NCBI GenBank assembly: GCA_035771175.1
Contig: CM069603.1
Location: forward strand, 21,118,286 to 21,182,285
From: Paratinospora sagittata
Lineage: Eukaryota > Streptophyta > Magnoliopsida > Ranunculales > Menispermaceae
Direction of reading: 5' to 3'
DNA: 64,000 nucleotides
Shown: in pieces, positions 13,140 to 28,600 of the stretch
How the letters are laid out: every line of letters begins with the position of its first letter
Numbering within the stretch: position 1 is the stretch's first letter
Position numbers and translations under genes: made by a program
The notes under the pieces: model-generated
The model's database searches: none
What the model was told of the DNA's origin: nothing
The model's input: the letters and a program-made list of their open reading frames with translations, nothing else

Positions 13140-16100
13140 TGCATTAGTTTGATCTCTGGTGTGTAAGGTAACCCCTCGCTCAATCTTAGCACTAAAACTC
13201 TGAAAATTGCAAAGTCTTCAAAATCACTTTCGATATAGTATTTCATTTTTACAAAAATGTTTTCCGAAAGGTTTTAATCATAATTTTAATGAGTTTTGAA
13301 TTATTTAAAAGTGTTTATTCTTATATAAAAGTGTTTTGAGTCAATGAAATGGTTCTTTAGTGTCAAAATATTAATTTTTCAAAAATAAGGCTATCCAGCA
13401 ATTGGCACGTCTTAGACTAAAATCTGATATTTCTAACGAGAAAAATGTGGGCACTTCTGCTTGCTCGATTTTTCTATTCCTTCACAGTTTTGCCAGGTTA
13501 TCTCAATTGAAATATTTTCTAGTAACACCTAGATGATTCCCATTGTCTCGCACGCCCAAAAAACTTTAGATTGAACAATGTTTTGAATTCAAATCATTTT
13601 GTAGTACTCTTGCTCTTTAACCTTCAACATCAAATTTTATAAAACACTTATTCTCTGATTTTCAAAAATTCAACACGCACGATATTTGCAAGTTAGATTG
13701 AGCTTTTCGTAGAGTTTTTCAAGAGAAGAAAGTAATGATTCTTGCCTTTGCAAAAAAATGCTTCGAATTGAATCAAAATTGCAATCTGTCTTGATGTTCA
13801 GCTAGTTCTTCATTTTATCCCTTGTGTGCTAAGATTTGCAGAGGCTATCCATTGTTTAAAACTCTAAGTATATGAAGGTGTCTCGGTAAGATAACACATC
13901 AAAAAGGGACACATCACCTGTTTTACATGAAGAACACATCAAACAATAGCTTTCGAATTCTACAAAGATCAAGCTCGAAGAACGAAGACATATCTCATGT
14001 CTAATGCATTAGTTTGATCTCTGGTGTGTAGGGTAACCCCTCGATCAATCTCAGCACTAAAACTCTAAAAATTGCAAACTCTTCAAAATCACTTTCGGTA
14101 TAGTATCTCATTTTGAAAAAAATTATTTTCTGAAAGCTTTTAATCATAATTTTAATGAGTTTTCAATTATTTAAAAGTGTTTAATCTTATATCAAAGTGT
14201 TTTGAGTCAATGAAATGGTTCTTTACTGTCAAAATATTAATTTTTCAAAAATAAGGCTATCCAACAATTTGCACGTCTTAGACTAAAATCTTATATTTCT
14301 AACGAGAAAAATGTGGGCACTTCTGCTTGCTCGATTTTTCTATTCCTTCACAGTTTTGCCAGGTGATCTTAATTGAAATATTCTCTAGTAACACCTAGAT
14401 GATTCCCATTGTCTCGCACCCCCAAAAAACTTTAGATTGAACAATGTTTTGAATTCAAATCATTTTTTAGTACTTTTGCTCTTTGACCTTCAACTTCAAA
14501 TTTTATAAAACACTCATTCTCTGATTTTCAAAAATTCAACACGCACGATATTTGCAAGTTAGATTGAGCTTTTCGACGAGCTTTTCAAGAGAAGAAAGTA
14601 ATGATTCTTGCCTTTGCAAAAAAAGGCTTCGAATTGAATCAAAATTGCAATCTGTCTTGATGTTCAGCTAGTTCTTCATTTTATCCCTTGTGTGCTAAGA
14701 TTTGCAGAGGCTATCCATTGTTTAAAACTCTAAGTATATGAAGTTGTCTCGGTAAGATAACACATCAAAAAGGGACACATCACCTGTTTTACATCAAGAA
14801 CACATCAAACAATAGCTTTCGAATTCTACAAAGATCAAGCTCGAAGAACGAAGACATATCTCATGTCTAATGCATTAGTTTGATCTCTGGTGTGTAGTGT
14901 AACCCCTCGATCAATCTCAGCACAAAAACTCTAAAAATTGCAAACTCTTCAAAATCACTTTCGGTATAGTATTTCATTTTGAAAAAAATTATTTTCTGAA
15001 AGCTTTTAATCATAATTTTAATGAGTTCTCAATTATTTAAAAGTGTTTATTCTTATATCAAAGTGTTTTGAGTCAATGAAATGGTTCTTTAGTGTCAAAA
15101 TATTAATTTTTCAAAAATAAGGCTATCCAGCAATCTGCACGTCTTAGACTAAAATCTTATATTTCTAACGAGAAAAATGTGGGCACTTCTGCTTGCTCGA
15201 TTTTTCTATTCCTTCACAGTTTTGCCAAGTTATCTTAATTGAAATATTCTCTAGTAACACCTAGATGATTCCCATTGTCTCGCACCCCCAAAAAACTTTA
15301 GATTGAACAATGTTTTGATATCAAATCATTTTTTAGTACTCTTGCTCTTTAACCTTCAACTTCAAATTTTATAAAACACTCATTCTCTGATTTTCAAAAA
15401 TTCAACACCCACGATATTTGCAAGTTAGATTGAGCTTTTCGAAGTGTTTTTGAAGAGAAGAAAGTAAAGATTCTTGCCTTTGCAAAAAAAGGCTTCGAAT
15501 TGAATCAAAATTGCAATCTGTCTTTATGTTCAGCTAGTTCTTCATTTTATCCCTTGTGTGCTAAGATTTGCAGAGGCTATCCATTGTTTAAAACTCTAAG
15601 TATATGAAGTGGTCTCGGTAAGTTAACACATCAAAGAGGAACACATCAAACAATAGCTTTCGGATTCGACACTGATCAAGCTCGAAGAACGAAGACATAT
15701 CTCATGTCTAATGCATTAGTTTGATCTCTGGTGTGTAAGGTAACCCCTCGCTCAATCTTAGCACTAAAACTCTGAAAATTGCAAAGTCTTCAAAATCACT
15801 TTCGATATAGTATTTCATTTTTACAAAAATGTTTTCCGAAAGGTTTTAATCATAATTTTAATGAGTTTTGAATTATTTAAAAGTGTTTATTCTTATATAA
15901 AAGTGTTTTGAGTCAATGAAATGGTTCTTTAGTGTCAAAATATTAATTTTTCAAAAATAAGGCTATCCAGCAATTGGCACGTCTTAGACTAAAATCTGAT
16001 ATTTCTAACGAGAAAAATGTGGGCACTTCTGCTTGCTCGATTTTTCTATTCCTTCACAGTTTTGCCAGGTTATCTCAATTGAAATATTTTCGAGTAACAC

Positions 16101-17272
16101 CTAGATGATTCCCATTGTCTCGCACGCCCAAAAAACTTTAGATTGAACAATGTTTTGAATTCAAATCATTTTGTAGTACTCTTGCTCTTTAACCTTCAAC
16201 CTCAAATTTTATAAAACACTTATTCTCTGATTTTCAAAAATTCAACACGCACGATATTTGCAAGTTAGATTGAGCTTTTCGTAGAGTTTTTCAAGAGAAG
16301 AAAGTAATGATTCTTGCCTTTGCAAAAAAATGCTTCGAATTGAATCAAAATTGCAATCTGTCTTGATGTTCAGCTAGTTCTTCATTTTATCCCTTGTGTG
16401 CTAAGATTTGCAGAGGCTATCCATTGTTTAAAACTCTAAGTATATGAAGGTGTCTCGGTAAGATAACACATCAAAAAGGGACACATCACCTGTTTTACAT
16501 GAAGAACACATCAAACAATAGCTTTCGAATTCTACAAAGATCAAGCTCGAAGAACGAAGACATATCTCATGTCTAATGCATTAGTTTGATCTCTGGTGTG
16601 TAGGGTAACCCCTCGATCAATCTCAGCACTAAAACTCTAAAAATTGCAAACTCTTCAAAATCACTTTCGGTATAGTATCTCATTTTGAAAAAAATTATTT
16701 TCTGAAAGCTTTTAATCATAATTTTAATGAGTTTTCAATTATTTAAAAGTGTTTAATCTTATATCAAAGTGTTTTGAGTCAATGAAATGGTTCTTTAGTG
16801 TCAAAATATTAATTTTTCAAAAATAAGGCTATCCACCAATTTGCACGTCTTAGACTAAAATCTTATATTTCTAACGAGAAAAATGTGGGCACTTCTGCTT
16901 GCTCGATTTTTCTATTCCTTCACAGTTTTGCCAGGTGATCTTAATTGAAATATTCTCTAGTAACACCTAGATGATTCCCATTGTCTCGCACCCCCAAAAA
17001 ACTTTAGATTGAACAATGTTTTGAATTCAAATCATTTTTTAGTACTTTTGCTCTTTGACCTTCAACTTCAAATTTTATAAAACACTCATTCTCTGATTTT
17101 CAAAAATTCAACACGCACGATATTTGCAAGTTAGATTGAGCTTTTCGACGAGCTTTTCAAGAGAAGAAAGTAATGATTCTTGCCTTTGCAAAAAAAGGCT
17201 TCGAATTGAATCAAAATTGCAATCTGTCTTGATGTTCAGCTAGTTCTTCATTTTATCCCTTGTGTGCTAAGA
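13140..17272 (+). repeat. Duplicated block at 2,572-bp (three-monomer) offset
   Basis: About 13140-14700 repeats as about 15712-17272. Shared private variants are 'cctcgctcaatc', 'tatataaaagtg', 'gaaggtgtctcgg', 'acatgaagaac', 'gtatctcattttg', 'ccaggtgatctt', 'ctttgacctt' and 'cgacgagctttt'. Monomer starts 13643/16215 and 14509/17081 are both 2572 bp apart. The flanking halves of monomers 12804 and 15375 do not match each other, so the left breakpoint is mid-monomer. Confidence 0.85.
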
Positions 17273-19647
17273 TTTGCAAAGGCTATCCATTGTTTAAAAC
17301 TCTAAGTATATGAAGTGGTCTCGGTAAGATAACACATCAAAGAGGAACACATCAAACAATAGCTTTCGGATTCGACAATGATCGCTCGAAGAACGAAGAC
17401 ATATCTCATGTCTAATGCATTAGTTTGATCTCTGGAGTGTAAGGTAACCCCTCGATCAATCTTAGCACTAAAACTCTGAAAATTGCAAAGTCTTCAAAAT
17501 CACTTTCGATATAGTATTTCATTTTTACAAAAATGTTTTCCGAAAGGTTTTAATCATAATTTTAATGAGTTTTGAATTATTTAAAAGTGTTTCTTCTTAT
17601 ATCAAAGTGTTTTGAGTCAATGAAATGGTTCTTTAGTTTCAAAATATTAATTTCTCAAAAATAAGGCTATCCAGCAATTGGCACGTCTTAGACTAAAATC
17701 TTATATTTCTAACGAGAAAAATGTGGGCACTTCTGCTTGCTCGATTTTTCTATTCCTTCACAGTTTTGCCAGGTTATCTTAATTGAAATATTCTCTAGTA
17801 ACACCTAGATGATTCCCATTGTCTCGCACGCGCAAAAAACTTTAGATTGAACAATGTTTTGAATTCAAATCATTTTTTAGTACTCTTGCTCTTTAACCTT
17901 CAACTTCAAATTTTATAAAACACTCATTCTCTGATTTTCAAAAATTCAACACGCACGATATTTGCAAGTTAGATTGAGCTTTTCGAAGAGTTTTCAAGAG
18001 AAGAAAGTAATGATTCTTGCCTTTGCAAAAAAAAGCTTCGAATTGAATCAAAATTGCAATCTGTCTTGATGTTCAGCTAGTTCTTCATTTTATCCCTTGT
18101 GTGCTAAGATTTGCAGAGGCTATCCATTGTTTAAAACTCTAAGTATATGAAGTGGTCTCGGTAAGATAACACATCAAAGAGGAACACATCACCTGTTTTG
18201 CATCAAGAACACATCAAACAATAGCTTTCGAATTCTACAATGATCAAGCTCGAAGAACGAAGACATATCTCATGTCTAATGCATTAGTTTGATCTCTGGT
18301 GTGTAAGGTATCCCCTCGATCAATCTTAGCACTAAAACTCTGAAAATTGCAAAGTCTTCAAAATCACTTTTGATATAGTATTTCATTTTTACAAAAATGT
18401 TTTCCGAAAGGTTTTAATCATAATTTTAATGAGTTTTGAATTATTTAAAAGTGTTTATTCTTATATCAAAGTGTTTTGAGTCAATGAAATGGTTCTTTAG
18501 TGTCAAAATATTAATTTTTCAAAAATAAGGCTATCCAGCAATTGGCATGTCTTAGACTAAAATCTTATATTTCTAACGAGAAAAATGTGGGCACTTCTGC
18601 TTGCTCGATTTTTCTATTCCTTCACAGTTTTGCCAGGTTATCTTAATCGAAATATTCTCTAGTAACACCTAGATGATTCCCATTGTCTCGCACGCCCAAA
18701 AAACTTTAGATTGAACAATGTTTTGAATTCAAATCAATTTGTAGTACTCTTGCTCTTTAACCTTCAACTTCAAATTTAATAAAACATTCATTCTCTGATT
18801 TTCAAAAATACAACACGCACGATATTTGCAAGTTAGATTGAGCTTTTCGAAGAGTTTTTCAAGAGAAGAAAGTAATGATTCTTGCCTTTGCAAAAAAAGG
18901 CTTCGAATTGAATCAAAATTGCAATCTGTCTTGATGTTCAGCTAGTTCTTCATTTTATCCCTTGTGTGCTAAGATTTGCAGAGGCTATCCATTGTTTAAA
19001 ACTCTAAGTATATGAAGTGGTCTCGGTAAGATAACACATCAAAGAGGAACACATCACCTGTTTTGCATCAAGAACACATCAAACAATAGCTTTCGAATTC
19101 TATAATGATCAAGCTCGAAGAACGAAGACATATCTCATGTCTAATGCATTAGTTTGATCTCTGGTGTGTAAGGCAACCCCTCGATCAACCTTAGCACTAA
19201 AACTCTGAAAATTGCAAAGTCTTCAAAATCACTTTCGATATAGTATTTCATTTTTACAAAAATGTTTTCCGAAAGGTTTTAATCATAATTTTAAAGAGTT
19301 TTGAATTATTTAAAAGTGTTTATTCTTATATCAAAGTGTTTTGAGTCAATGAAATGGTTCTTTAGTGTCAAAATATTAATTTTTCAAAAATAAGGCTATC
19401 CAGCAATTGGCACGTCTTAGACTAAAATCTGATATTTCTAACGAGAAAAATGTGGGCACTTCTGCTTGCTCGATTTTTTTATTCCTTCATCGTTTTGCCA
19501 GGTTATCTAAATTGAAATATTCTCTAGTAACACCTAGATGATTCCCATTGTCTCGCACGCCCAAAAAACTTTAGATTGAACAATGTTTTGAATTCAAATC
19601 ATTTTCTAGTACTCTTGCTCTTTAACCTTCAACTTCAAATTTTATTA

Positions 19648-22600
19648 AACACTTATTCTCTGATTTTCAAAAATACAACACGCAGGATATTTGCAAGTTA
19701 GATTGAGGTTTTCGAAGAGTTTTTCAAGAGAAAAAGTAATGATTCTTGCCTTTGCAAAAAAAGGCTTCGAATTGAATCAAAATTGCAATCTGTCTTGATG
19801 TCCCGCTAGTTCTTCATTTTATCCCTTGTGTGCTAAGATTTGCAGAGGCTACCCATTGTTTAAAACTCTAAGTATATGAAGTGGTCTCGGTAAGATAACA
19901 CATCAAAGAGGAACACATCACCTGTTTTGCATCAAGAACACATCAAACAATAGCTTTCGAATTCTACAATGATCAAGCTCGAAGAACGAAGACATATCTC
20001 ATGTCTAATGCATTAGTTTGATCTCTGGTGTGTAAGGTAACCCCTCGATCAATCTTAGCACTAAAACTCTGAAAATTGCAAAGTCTTCAAAATCACTTTT
20101 GATATAGTATTTCATTTTTACAAAAATGTTTTCCGAAAGGTTTTAATCATAATTTTAATGAGTTTTGAATTATTTAAAAGTGTTTATTCTTATATCAAAG
20201 TGTTTTGAGTCAATGAAATGGTTCTTTAGTGTCAAAATATTAATTTTTTCAAAAATAAGGCTATCCAGCAATTGGCACGTCTTAGACTAAAATCTTATAT
20301 TTCTAACGAGAAAAATGTGGGCACTTCTGCTTGCTCGATTTTTCTATTCCTTCACAGTTTTGCCAGGTTATCTTAATTGAAATATTCTCTAGTAACACCT
20401 AGATGATTCCCATTGTCTCGCACGCCCAAAAACTTTAGATTGAACAATGTTTTGAATTCAAATCATTTTGTAGTACTCTTGCTCTTTAACCTTCAACTTC
20501 AAATTTTATAAAACACTCATTCTCTGATTTTCAAAAATTCAACACGCACGATATTTGCAAGTTAGATTGAGGTTTTCGAAAAGTTTTTCAAGAGAAGAAA
20601 GTAATGATTCTTGCCTTTGCAAAAAAAGGCTTCGAATTGAATCAAAATTGCAATCTGTCTTGATGTTCAGCTAGTTCTTTATTTTATCCCTTGTGTGCTA
20701 AGATTTGCAGAGGCTATCCATTGTTTAAAACTCTAAGTATATGAAGTGGTCTCGGTAAGATAACACATCAAAGAGGAACACATCACCTGTTTTGCATCAA
20801 GAACACATCAAACAATAGCTTTCGAATTCTACAATGATCAAGCTCGAAGAACGAAGACATATCTCATGTCTATTGCATTAGTTTGATCTCTGGTGTGTAA
20901 GGCAACCCCTCGATCAACCTTAGCACTAAAACTCTGAAAATTGCAAAGTCTTCAAAATCACTTTCGATATAGTATTTCATTTTACAAAAATGTTTTCCGA
21001 AAGGTTTTAATCATAATTTTAAAGAGTTTTGAATTATTTAAAAGTGTTTATTCTTATATCAAAGTGTTTTGAGTCAACGAAATGGTTCTTTAGTGTCAAA
21101 ATATTAATTTTTCAAAAATATGGCTATCCAGCAATTGGCACGTCTTAGACTAAAATCTTATATTTCTAACGAGAAAAATGTGGGCACTTCTGCTTGCTCG
21201 ATTTTTCTATTCCTTCACCGTTTTGCCAGGTTATCTTAATTGAAATATTCTCTAGTAACACCTAGATGATTCCCATTGTCTCGCACGCCCAAAAAACTTT
21301 AGATTGAACAATGTTTGGATTCAAATCATTTTGTAGTACTCTTGCTCTTTAACCTTCAACTTCAAATTTTATAAAACACTTATTCTCTGATTTTCAAAAA
21401 TACAACACGCACGATATTTGCAAGTTAGATTGAGCTTTTCGAAGAGTTTTTCAAGAGAAGAAAGTAATGATTCTTGCCTTTGCAAAAAAAGGCTTCGAAT
21501 TGAATCAAAATTGCAATCTGTCTTGATGTTCAGCTAGTTCTTCATTTTATCCCTTGTGTGCTAAGATTTGCAGAGGCTATCCATTGTTTAAAACTCTAAG
21601 TATATGAAGTGGTCTCGGTAAGATGACACATCAAAGAGGAACACATCACCTGTTTTGCATCAAGAACACATCAAACAATAGCTTTCGAATTCTACAATGA
21701 TCAAGCTCGAAGAACGAAGACATATCTCATGTCTAATGCATTAGTTTGATCTCTGGTGTGTAAGGCAACCCCTCGATCAACCTTAGCACTAAAACTCTGA
21801 AAATTGCAAAGTCTTCAAAATCACTTTCGATATAGTATTTCATTTTTACAAAAATGTTTTCCGAAAGGTTTTAATCATAATTTTAAAGAGTTTTGAATTA
21901 TTTAAAAGTGTTTATTCTTATATCAAAGTGTTTTGAGTCAAGGAAATGGTTCTTTAGTGTCAAAATATTAATTTTTTCAAAAATAAGGCTATCCAGCAAT
22001 TGGCACGTCTTAGACTAAAATCTTATATTTCTAACGAGAAAAATGTAGGCACTTCTGCTTGCTCGATTTTTCTATTCCTTCACAGTTTTGCCAGGTTATC
22101 TTAATTGAAATATTCTCTACTAACACCTAGATGATTCCCATTGTCTCGCACGCCCAAAAAACTTTAGATTGAACAATGTTTTGAATTCAAATCATTTTGT
22201 AGTACTCTTGCTCTTTAACCTTCAACTTCAAATTTTATAAAACACTCATTCTCTGATTTTCAAAAATTCAACACGCACGATATTTGCAAGTTAGATTGAG
22301 CTTTTCGAAGAGTTTTTCAAGAGAAGAGAGTAATGATTCTTGCCTTTGCAAAAAAAGGCTTCGAATTGAATCAAAATTGCAATCTGTCTTGATGTTCAGC
22401 TAGTTCTTCATTTTATCCCTTGTGTGCTAAGATTTGCAGAGGCTATCCATTGTTTAAAACTCTAAGTATATGAAGTGGTCTCGGTAAGATAACACATCAA
22501 AGAGGAACACATCACCTGTTTTGCATCAAGAACACATCAAACAATAGCTTTCGAATTCTACAATGATCAAGCTCGAAGAACGAAGACATATCTCATGTCT

Positions 22601-25600
22601 AATGCATTAGTTTAATCTCTGGTGTGTAAGGCAACCCCTCGATCAACCTTAGCACTAAAACTCTGAAAATTGCAAAGTCTTCAAAATCACTTTCGATATA
22701 GTATTTCATTTTTACAAAAATGTTTTCCGAAAGGTTTTAATCATAATTTTAAAGAGTTTTGAATTATTTAAAAGTGTTTATTCTTATATCAAAGTGTTTT
22801 GAGTCAAGGAAATGGTTCTTTAGTGTCAAAATATTAATTTTTCAAAAATAAGGCTATCCAGCAATTGGCACGTCTTAGACTAAAATCTTATATTTCTAAC
22901 GAGAAAAATGTAGGCACTTCTGCTTGCTCGATTTTTCTATTCCTTCACAGTTTTGCCAGGTTATCTTAATTGAAATATTCTCTACTAACACCTAGATGAT
23001 TCCCATTGTCTCGCACGCCCAAAAAACTTTAGATTGAACAATGTTTTGAATTCAAATCATTTTGTAGTACTCTTGCTCTTTAACCTTCAACTTCAAATTT
23101 TATAAAACACTCATTCTCTGATTTTCAAAAATTCAACACGCACGATATTTGCAAGTTAGATTGAGGTTTTCGAAGAGTTTTTCAAGAGAAGAAAGTAATG
23201 ATTCTTGCCTTTGCAAAAAAAGGCTTCGAATTGAATCAAAATTGCAATCTGTCTTGATGTTCAGCTAGTTCTTCATTTTATCCCTTGTGTGCTAAGATTT
23301 GCAGAGGCTACCCATTGTTTAAAACTCTAAGTATATAAAGTGGTCTCGGTAAGATAACACATCAAAGAGGAACACATCACCTGTTTTGCATCAAGAACAC
23401 ATCAAACAATAGCTTTCGAATTCTACAATGATCAAGCTCGAAGAACGAAGACATATCTCATGTCTAATGCATTAGTTTGATCTCTGGTGTGTAAGGTAAC
23501 CCCTCGATCAATCTTAGCACTAAAACTCTGAAAATTGCACAGTCTTCAAAATCACTTTTGATATAGTATTTCATTTTTACAAAAATGTTTTCCGAAAGGT
23601 TTTAATCATAATTTTAATGAGTTTTGAATTATTTAAAAGTGTTTATTCTTATATCAAAGTGTTTTGAGTCAATGAAATGGTTCTTTAGTGTCAAAATATT
23701 AATTTTTTCAAAAATAAGGCTATCCAGCAATTGGCACGTCTTAGACTAAAATCTTATATTTCTAACGAGAAAAATGTGGGCACTTCTGCTTGCTCGATTT
23801 TTCTATTCCTTCACAGTTTTGCCAGGTTATCTTAATTGAAATATTCTCTAGTAACACCTAGATGATTCCCATTGTCTCGCACGCCCAAAAAACTTTAGAT
23901 TGAACAATGTTTTGAATTCAAATCATTTTGTAGTACTCTTGCTCTTTAACCTTCAACTTCAAATTTTATAAAACACTCATTCTCTGATTTTCAAAAATTC
24001 AACACGCACGATATTTGCAAGTTAGATTGAGGTTTTCGAAGAGTTTTTCAAGAGAAGAAAGTAATGATTCTTGCCTTTGCAGAAAATGGCTTCGAATTGA
24101 ATCAAAATTGCAATCTGTCTTGATGTTCAGCTAGTTCTTCATTTTATCCCTTGTGTGCTAAGATTTGCAGAGGCTACCCATTGTTTAAAACTCTAAGTAT
24201 ATGAAGTGGTCTCGGTAAGATAACACATCAAAGAGGAACACATCACCTGTTTTGCATCAAGAACACATCAAACAATAGCTTTCGAATTCTACAATGATCA
24301 AGCTCGAAGGACGAAGACATATCTCATGTCTAATGCATTAGTTTAATCTCTGGTGTGTAAGGTAACCCCTCGATCAATCTTAGCACTAAAACTCTGAAAA
24401 TTGCAAAGTCTTCAAAATCACTTTTGATATAGTATTTCATTTTTACAAAAATGTTTTCCGAAAGGTTTTAATCATAATTTTAATGAGTTTTGAATTATTT
24501 AAAAGTGTTTATTCTTATATCAAAGTGTTTTGAGTCAATGAAATGGTTCTTTAGTGTCAAAATATTAATTTTTTCAAAAATAAGGCTATCCAGCAATTGG
24601 CACGTCTTAGACTAAAATCTTATATTTCTAACGAGAAAAATGTGGGCACTTCTGCTTGCTCGATTTTTCTATTCCTTCACAGTTTTGCCAGGTTATCTTA
24701 ATTGAAATATTCTCTAGTAACACCTAGATGATTCCCATTGTCTCGCACGCCCAAAAACTTTAGATTGAACAATGTTTTGAATTCAAATCATTTTGTAGTA
24801 CTCTTGCTCTTTAACCTTCAACTTCAAATTTTATAAAACACTCATTCTCTGATTTTCAAAAATTCAACACGCACGATATTTGCAAGTTAGATTGAGGTTT
24901 TCGAAAAGTTTTTCAAGAGAAGAAAGTAATGATTCTTGCCTTTGCAAAAAAAGGCTTCGAATTGAATCAAAATTGCAATCTGTCTTGATGTTCAGCTAGT
25001 TCTTTATTTTATCCCTTGTGTGCTAAGATTTGCAGAGGCTATCCATTGTTTAAAACTCTAAGTATATGAAGTGGTCTCGGTAAGATAACACATCAAAGAG
25101 GAACACATCACCTGTTTTGCATCAAGAACACATCAAACAATAGCTTTCGAATTCTACAATGATCAAGCTCGAAGAACGAAGACATATCTCATGTCTATTG
25201 CATTAGTTTGATCTCTGGTGTGTAAGGCAACCCCTCGATCAACCTTAGCACTAAAACTCTGAAAATTGCAAAGTCTTCAAAATCACTTTCGATATAGTAT
25301 TTCATTTTACAAAAATGTTTTCCGAAAGGTTTTAATCATAATTTTAAAGAGTTTTGAATTATTTAAAAGTGTTTATTCTTATATCAAAGTGTTTTGAGTC
25401 AACGAAATGGTTCTTTAGTGTCAAAATATTAATTTTTCAAAAATAAGGCTATCCAGCAATTGGCACGTCTTAGACTAAAATCTTATATTTCTAACGAGAA
25501 AAATGTGGGCACTTCTGCTTGCTCGATTTTTCTATTCCTTCACCGTTTTGCCAGGTTATCTTAATTGAAATATTCTCTAGTAACACCTAGATGATTCCCA

Positions 25601-28600
25601 TTGTCTCGCACGCCCAAAAAACTTTAGATTGAACAATGTTTTGAATTCAAATCATTTTGTAGTACTCTTGCTCTTTAACCTTCAACTTCAAATTTTATAA
25701 AACACTTATTCTCTGATTTTCAAAAATGCAACACGCACGATATTTGCAAGTTAGATTGAGCTTTTCGAAGAGTTTTTCAAGAGAAGAAAGTAATGATTCT
25801 TGCCTTTGCAAAAAAAGGCTTCGAATTGAATCAAAATTGCAATCTGTCTTGATGTTCAGCTAGTTCTTCATTTTATCCCTTGTGTGCTAAGATTTGCAGA
25901 GGCTAGCCATTGTTTAAAACTCTAAGTATATGAAGTGGTCTCGGTAAGATAACACATCAAAGAGGAACACATCACCTGTTTTGCATCAAGAACACATCAA
26001 ACAATAGCTTTCGAATTCTACAATGATCAAGCTCGAAGAACGAAGACATATCTCATGTCTATTGCATTAGTTTGATCTCTGGTGTGTAAGGCAACCCCTC
26101 GATCAACCTTAGCACTAAAACTCTGAAAATTGCAAAGTCTTCAAAATCACTTTCGATATAGTATTTCATTTTACAAAAATGTTTTCCGAAAGGTTTTAAT
26201 CATAATTTTAAAGAGTTTTGAATTATTTAAAAGTGTTTATTCTTATATCAAAGTGTTTTGAGTCAACGAAATGGTTCTTTAGTGTCAAAATATTAATTTT
26301 TCAAAAATAAGGCTATCCAGCAATTGGCACGTCTTAGACTAAAATCTTATATTTCTAACGAGAAAAATGTGGGCACTTCTGCTTGCTCGATTTTTCTATT
26401 CCTTCACAGTTTTGCCAGGTTATCTTAATTGAAATATTCTCTAGTAACACCTAGATGATTCCCATTGTCTCGCACGCCCAAAAAACTTTAGATTGAACAA
26501 TGTTTTGAATTCAAATCATTTTGCAGTACTCTTGCTCTTTAACCTTCAACTTCAAATTTTATAAAACACTCATTCTCTGATTTTCAAAAATTCAACACGC
26601 ACGATATTTGCAAGTTAGATTGAGCTTTTCGAAGAGTTTTTCAAGAGAAGAAAGTAATGATTCTTGCCTTTGCAAAAAAAGGCTTCGAATTGAATCAAAA
26701 TTGCAATCTGTCTTGATGTTCAGCTAGTTCTTCATTTTATCCCTTGTGTGCTAAGATTTGCAGAGGCTACCCATTGTTTAAAACTCTAAGTATATGAAGT
26801 GGTCTCGGTAAGATAACACATCAAAGAGGAACACATCACCTGTTCTGCATCAAGAACACATCAAACAATAGCTTTCGAATTCTACAATGATCAAGCTCGA
26901 AGAACGAAGACATATCTCATGTCTAATGCATTAGTTTGATCTCTGGTGTGTAAGGTAACCCCTCGATCAATCTTAGCACTAAAACTCTGAAAATTGCAAA
27001 GTCTTCAAAATCACTTTTGATATAGTATTTCATTTTTACAAAAATGTTTTCCGAAAGGTTTTAATCATAATTTTAATGAGTTTTGAATTATTTAAAAGTG
27101 TTTATTCTTATATCAAAGTGTTTTGAGTCAATGAAATGGTTCTTTAGTGTCAAAATATTAATTTTTTCAAAAATAAGGCTATCCAGCAATTGGCACGTCT
27201 TAGACTAAAATCTTATATTTCTAACGAGAAAAATGTGGGCACTTCTGCTTGCTCGATTTTTCTATTCCTTCACAGTTTTGCCAGGTTATCTTAATTGAAA
27301 TATTCTCTAGTAACACCTAGATGACTCCCATTGTCTCGCACGCCCAAAAAACTTTAGATTGAACAATGTTTTGAATTCAAATCATTTTGTAGTACTCTTG
27401 CTCTTTAACCTTCAACTTCAAATTTTATAAAACACTCATTCTCTAATTTTCAAAAATTCAACACGCACGATATTTGCAAGTTAGATTGAGGTTTTCGAAG
27501 AGTTTTTCAAGAGAAGAAAGTAATGATTCTTGCCTTTGCAAAAAAAGGCTTCGAATTGAATCAAAATTGCAATCTGTCTTGATGTTCAGCTAGTTCTTCA
27601 TTTTATCCCTTGTGTGCTAAGATTTGCAGAGGCTAGCCATTGTTTAAAACTCTAAGTATATGAAGTGGTCTCGGTAAGATAACACATCAAAGAGGAACAC
27701 ATCACCTGTTTTGCATCAAGAACACATCAAACAATAGCTTTCGAATTCTACAATGATCAAGCTCGAAGAACGAAGACATATCTCATGTCTAATGCATTAG
27801 TTTGATCTCTGGTGTGTAAGGCAACCCCTCGATCAACCTTAGCACTAAAACTCTGAAAATTGCGAAGTCTTCAAAATCACTTTCGATATAGTATTTCATT
27901 TTACAAAAATGTTTTCCGAAAGGTTTTAATCATAATTTTAAAGAGTTTTGAATTATTTAAAAGTGTTTATTCTTATATCAAAGTGTTTTGAGTCAACGAA
28001 ATGGTTCTTTAGTGTCAAAATATTAATTTTTCAAAAATAAGGCTATCCAGCAATTGGCACGTCTTAGACTAAAATCTTATATTTCTAACGAGAAAAATGT
28101 GGGCACTTCTGCTTGCTCGATTTTTCTATTCCTTCACAGTTTTGCCAGGTTATCTTAATTGAAATATTCTCTAGTAACACCTAGATGATTCCCATTGTCT
28201 CGCACGCCCAAAAAACTTTAGATTGAACAATGTTTTGAATTCAAATCATTTTGTAGTACTCTTGCTCTTTAACCTTCAACTTCAAATTTTATAAAACACT
28301 CATTCTCTGATTTTCAAAAATTCAACACGCACGATATTTGCAAGTTAGATTGAGGTTTTCGAAGAGTTTTTCAAGAGAAGAAAGTAATGATTCTTGCCTT
28401 TGCAAAAAAAGGCTTTGAATTGAATCAAAATTGCAATCTGTCTTGATGTTCAGCTAGTTCTTCATTTTATCCCTTGTGTGCTAAGATTTGTAGAGGCTAC
28501 CCATTGTTTAAAACTCTAAGTATATGAAGTGGTCTCGGTAAGATAACACATCAAAGAGGAACACATCACCTGTTTTGCATCAAGAACACATCAAACAATA

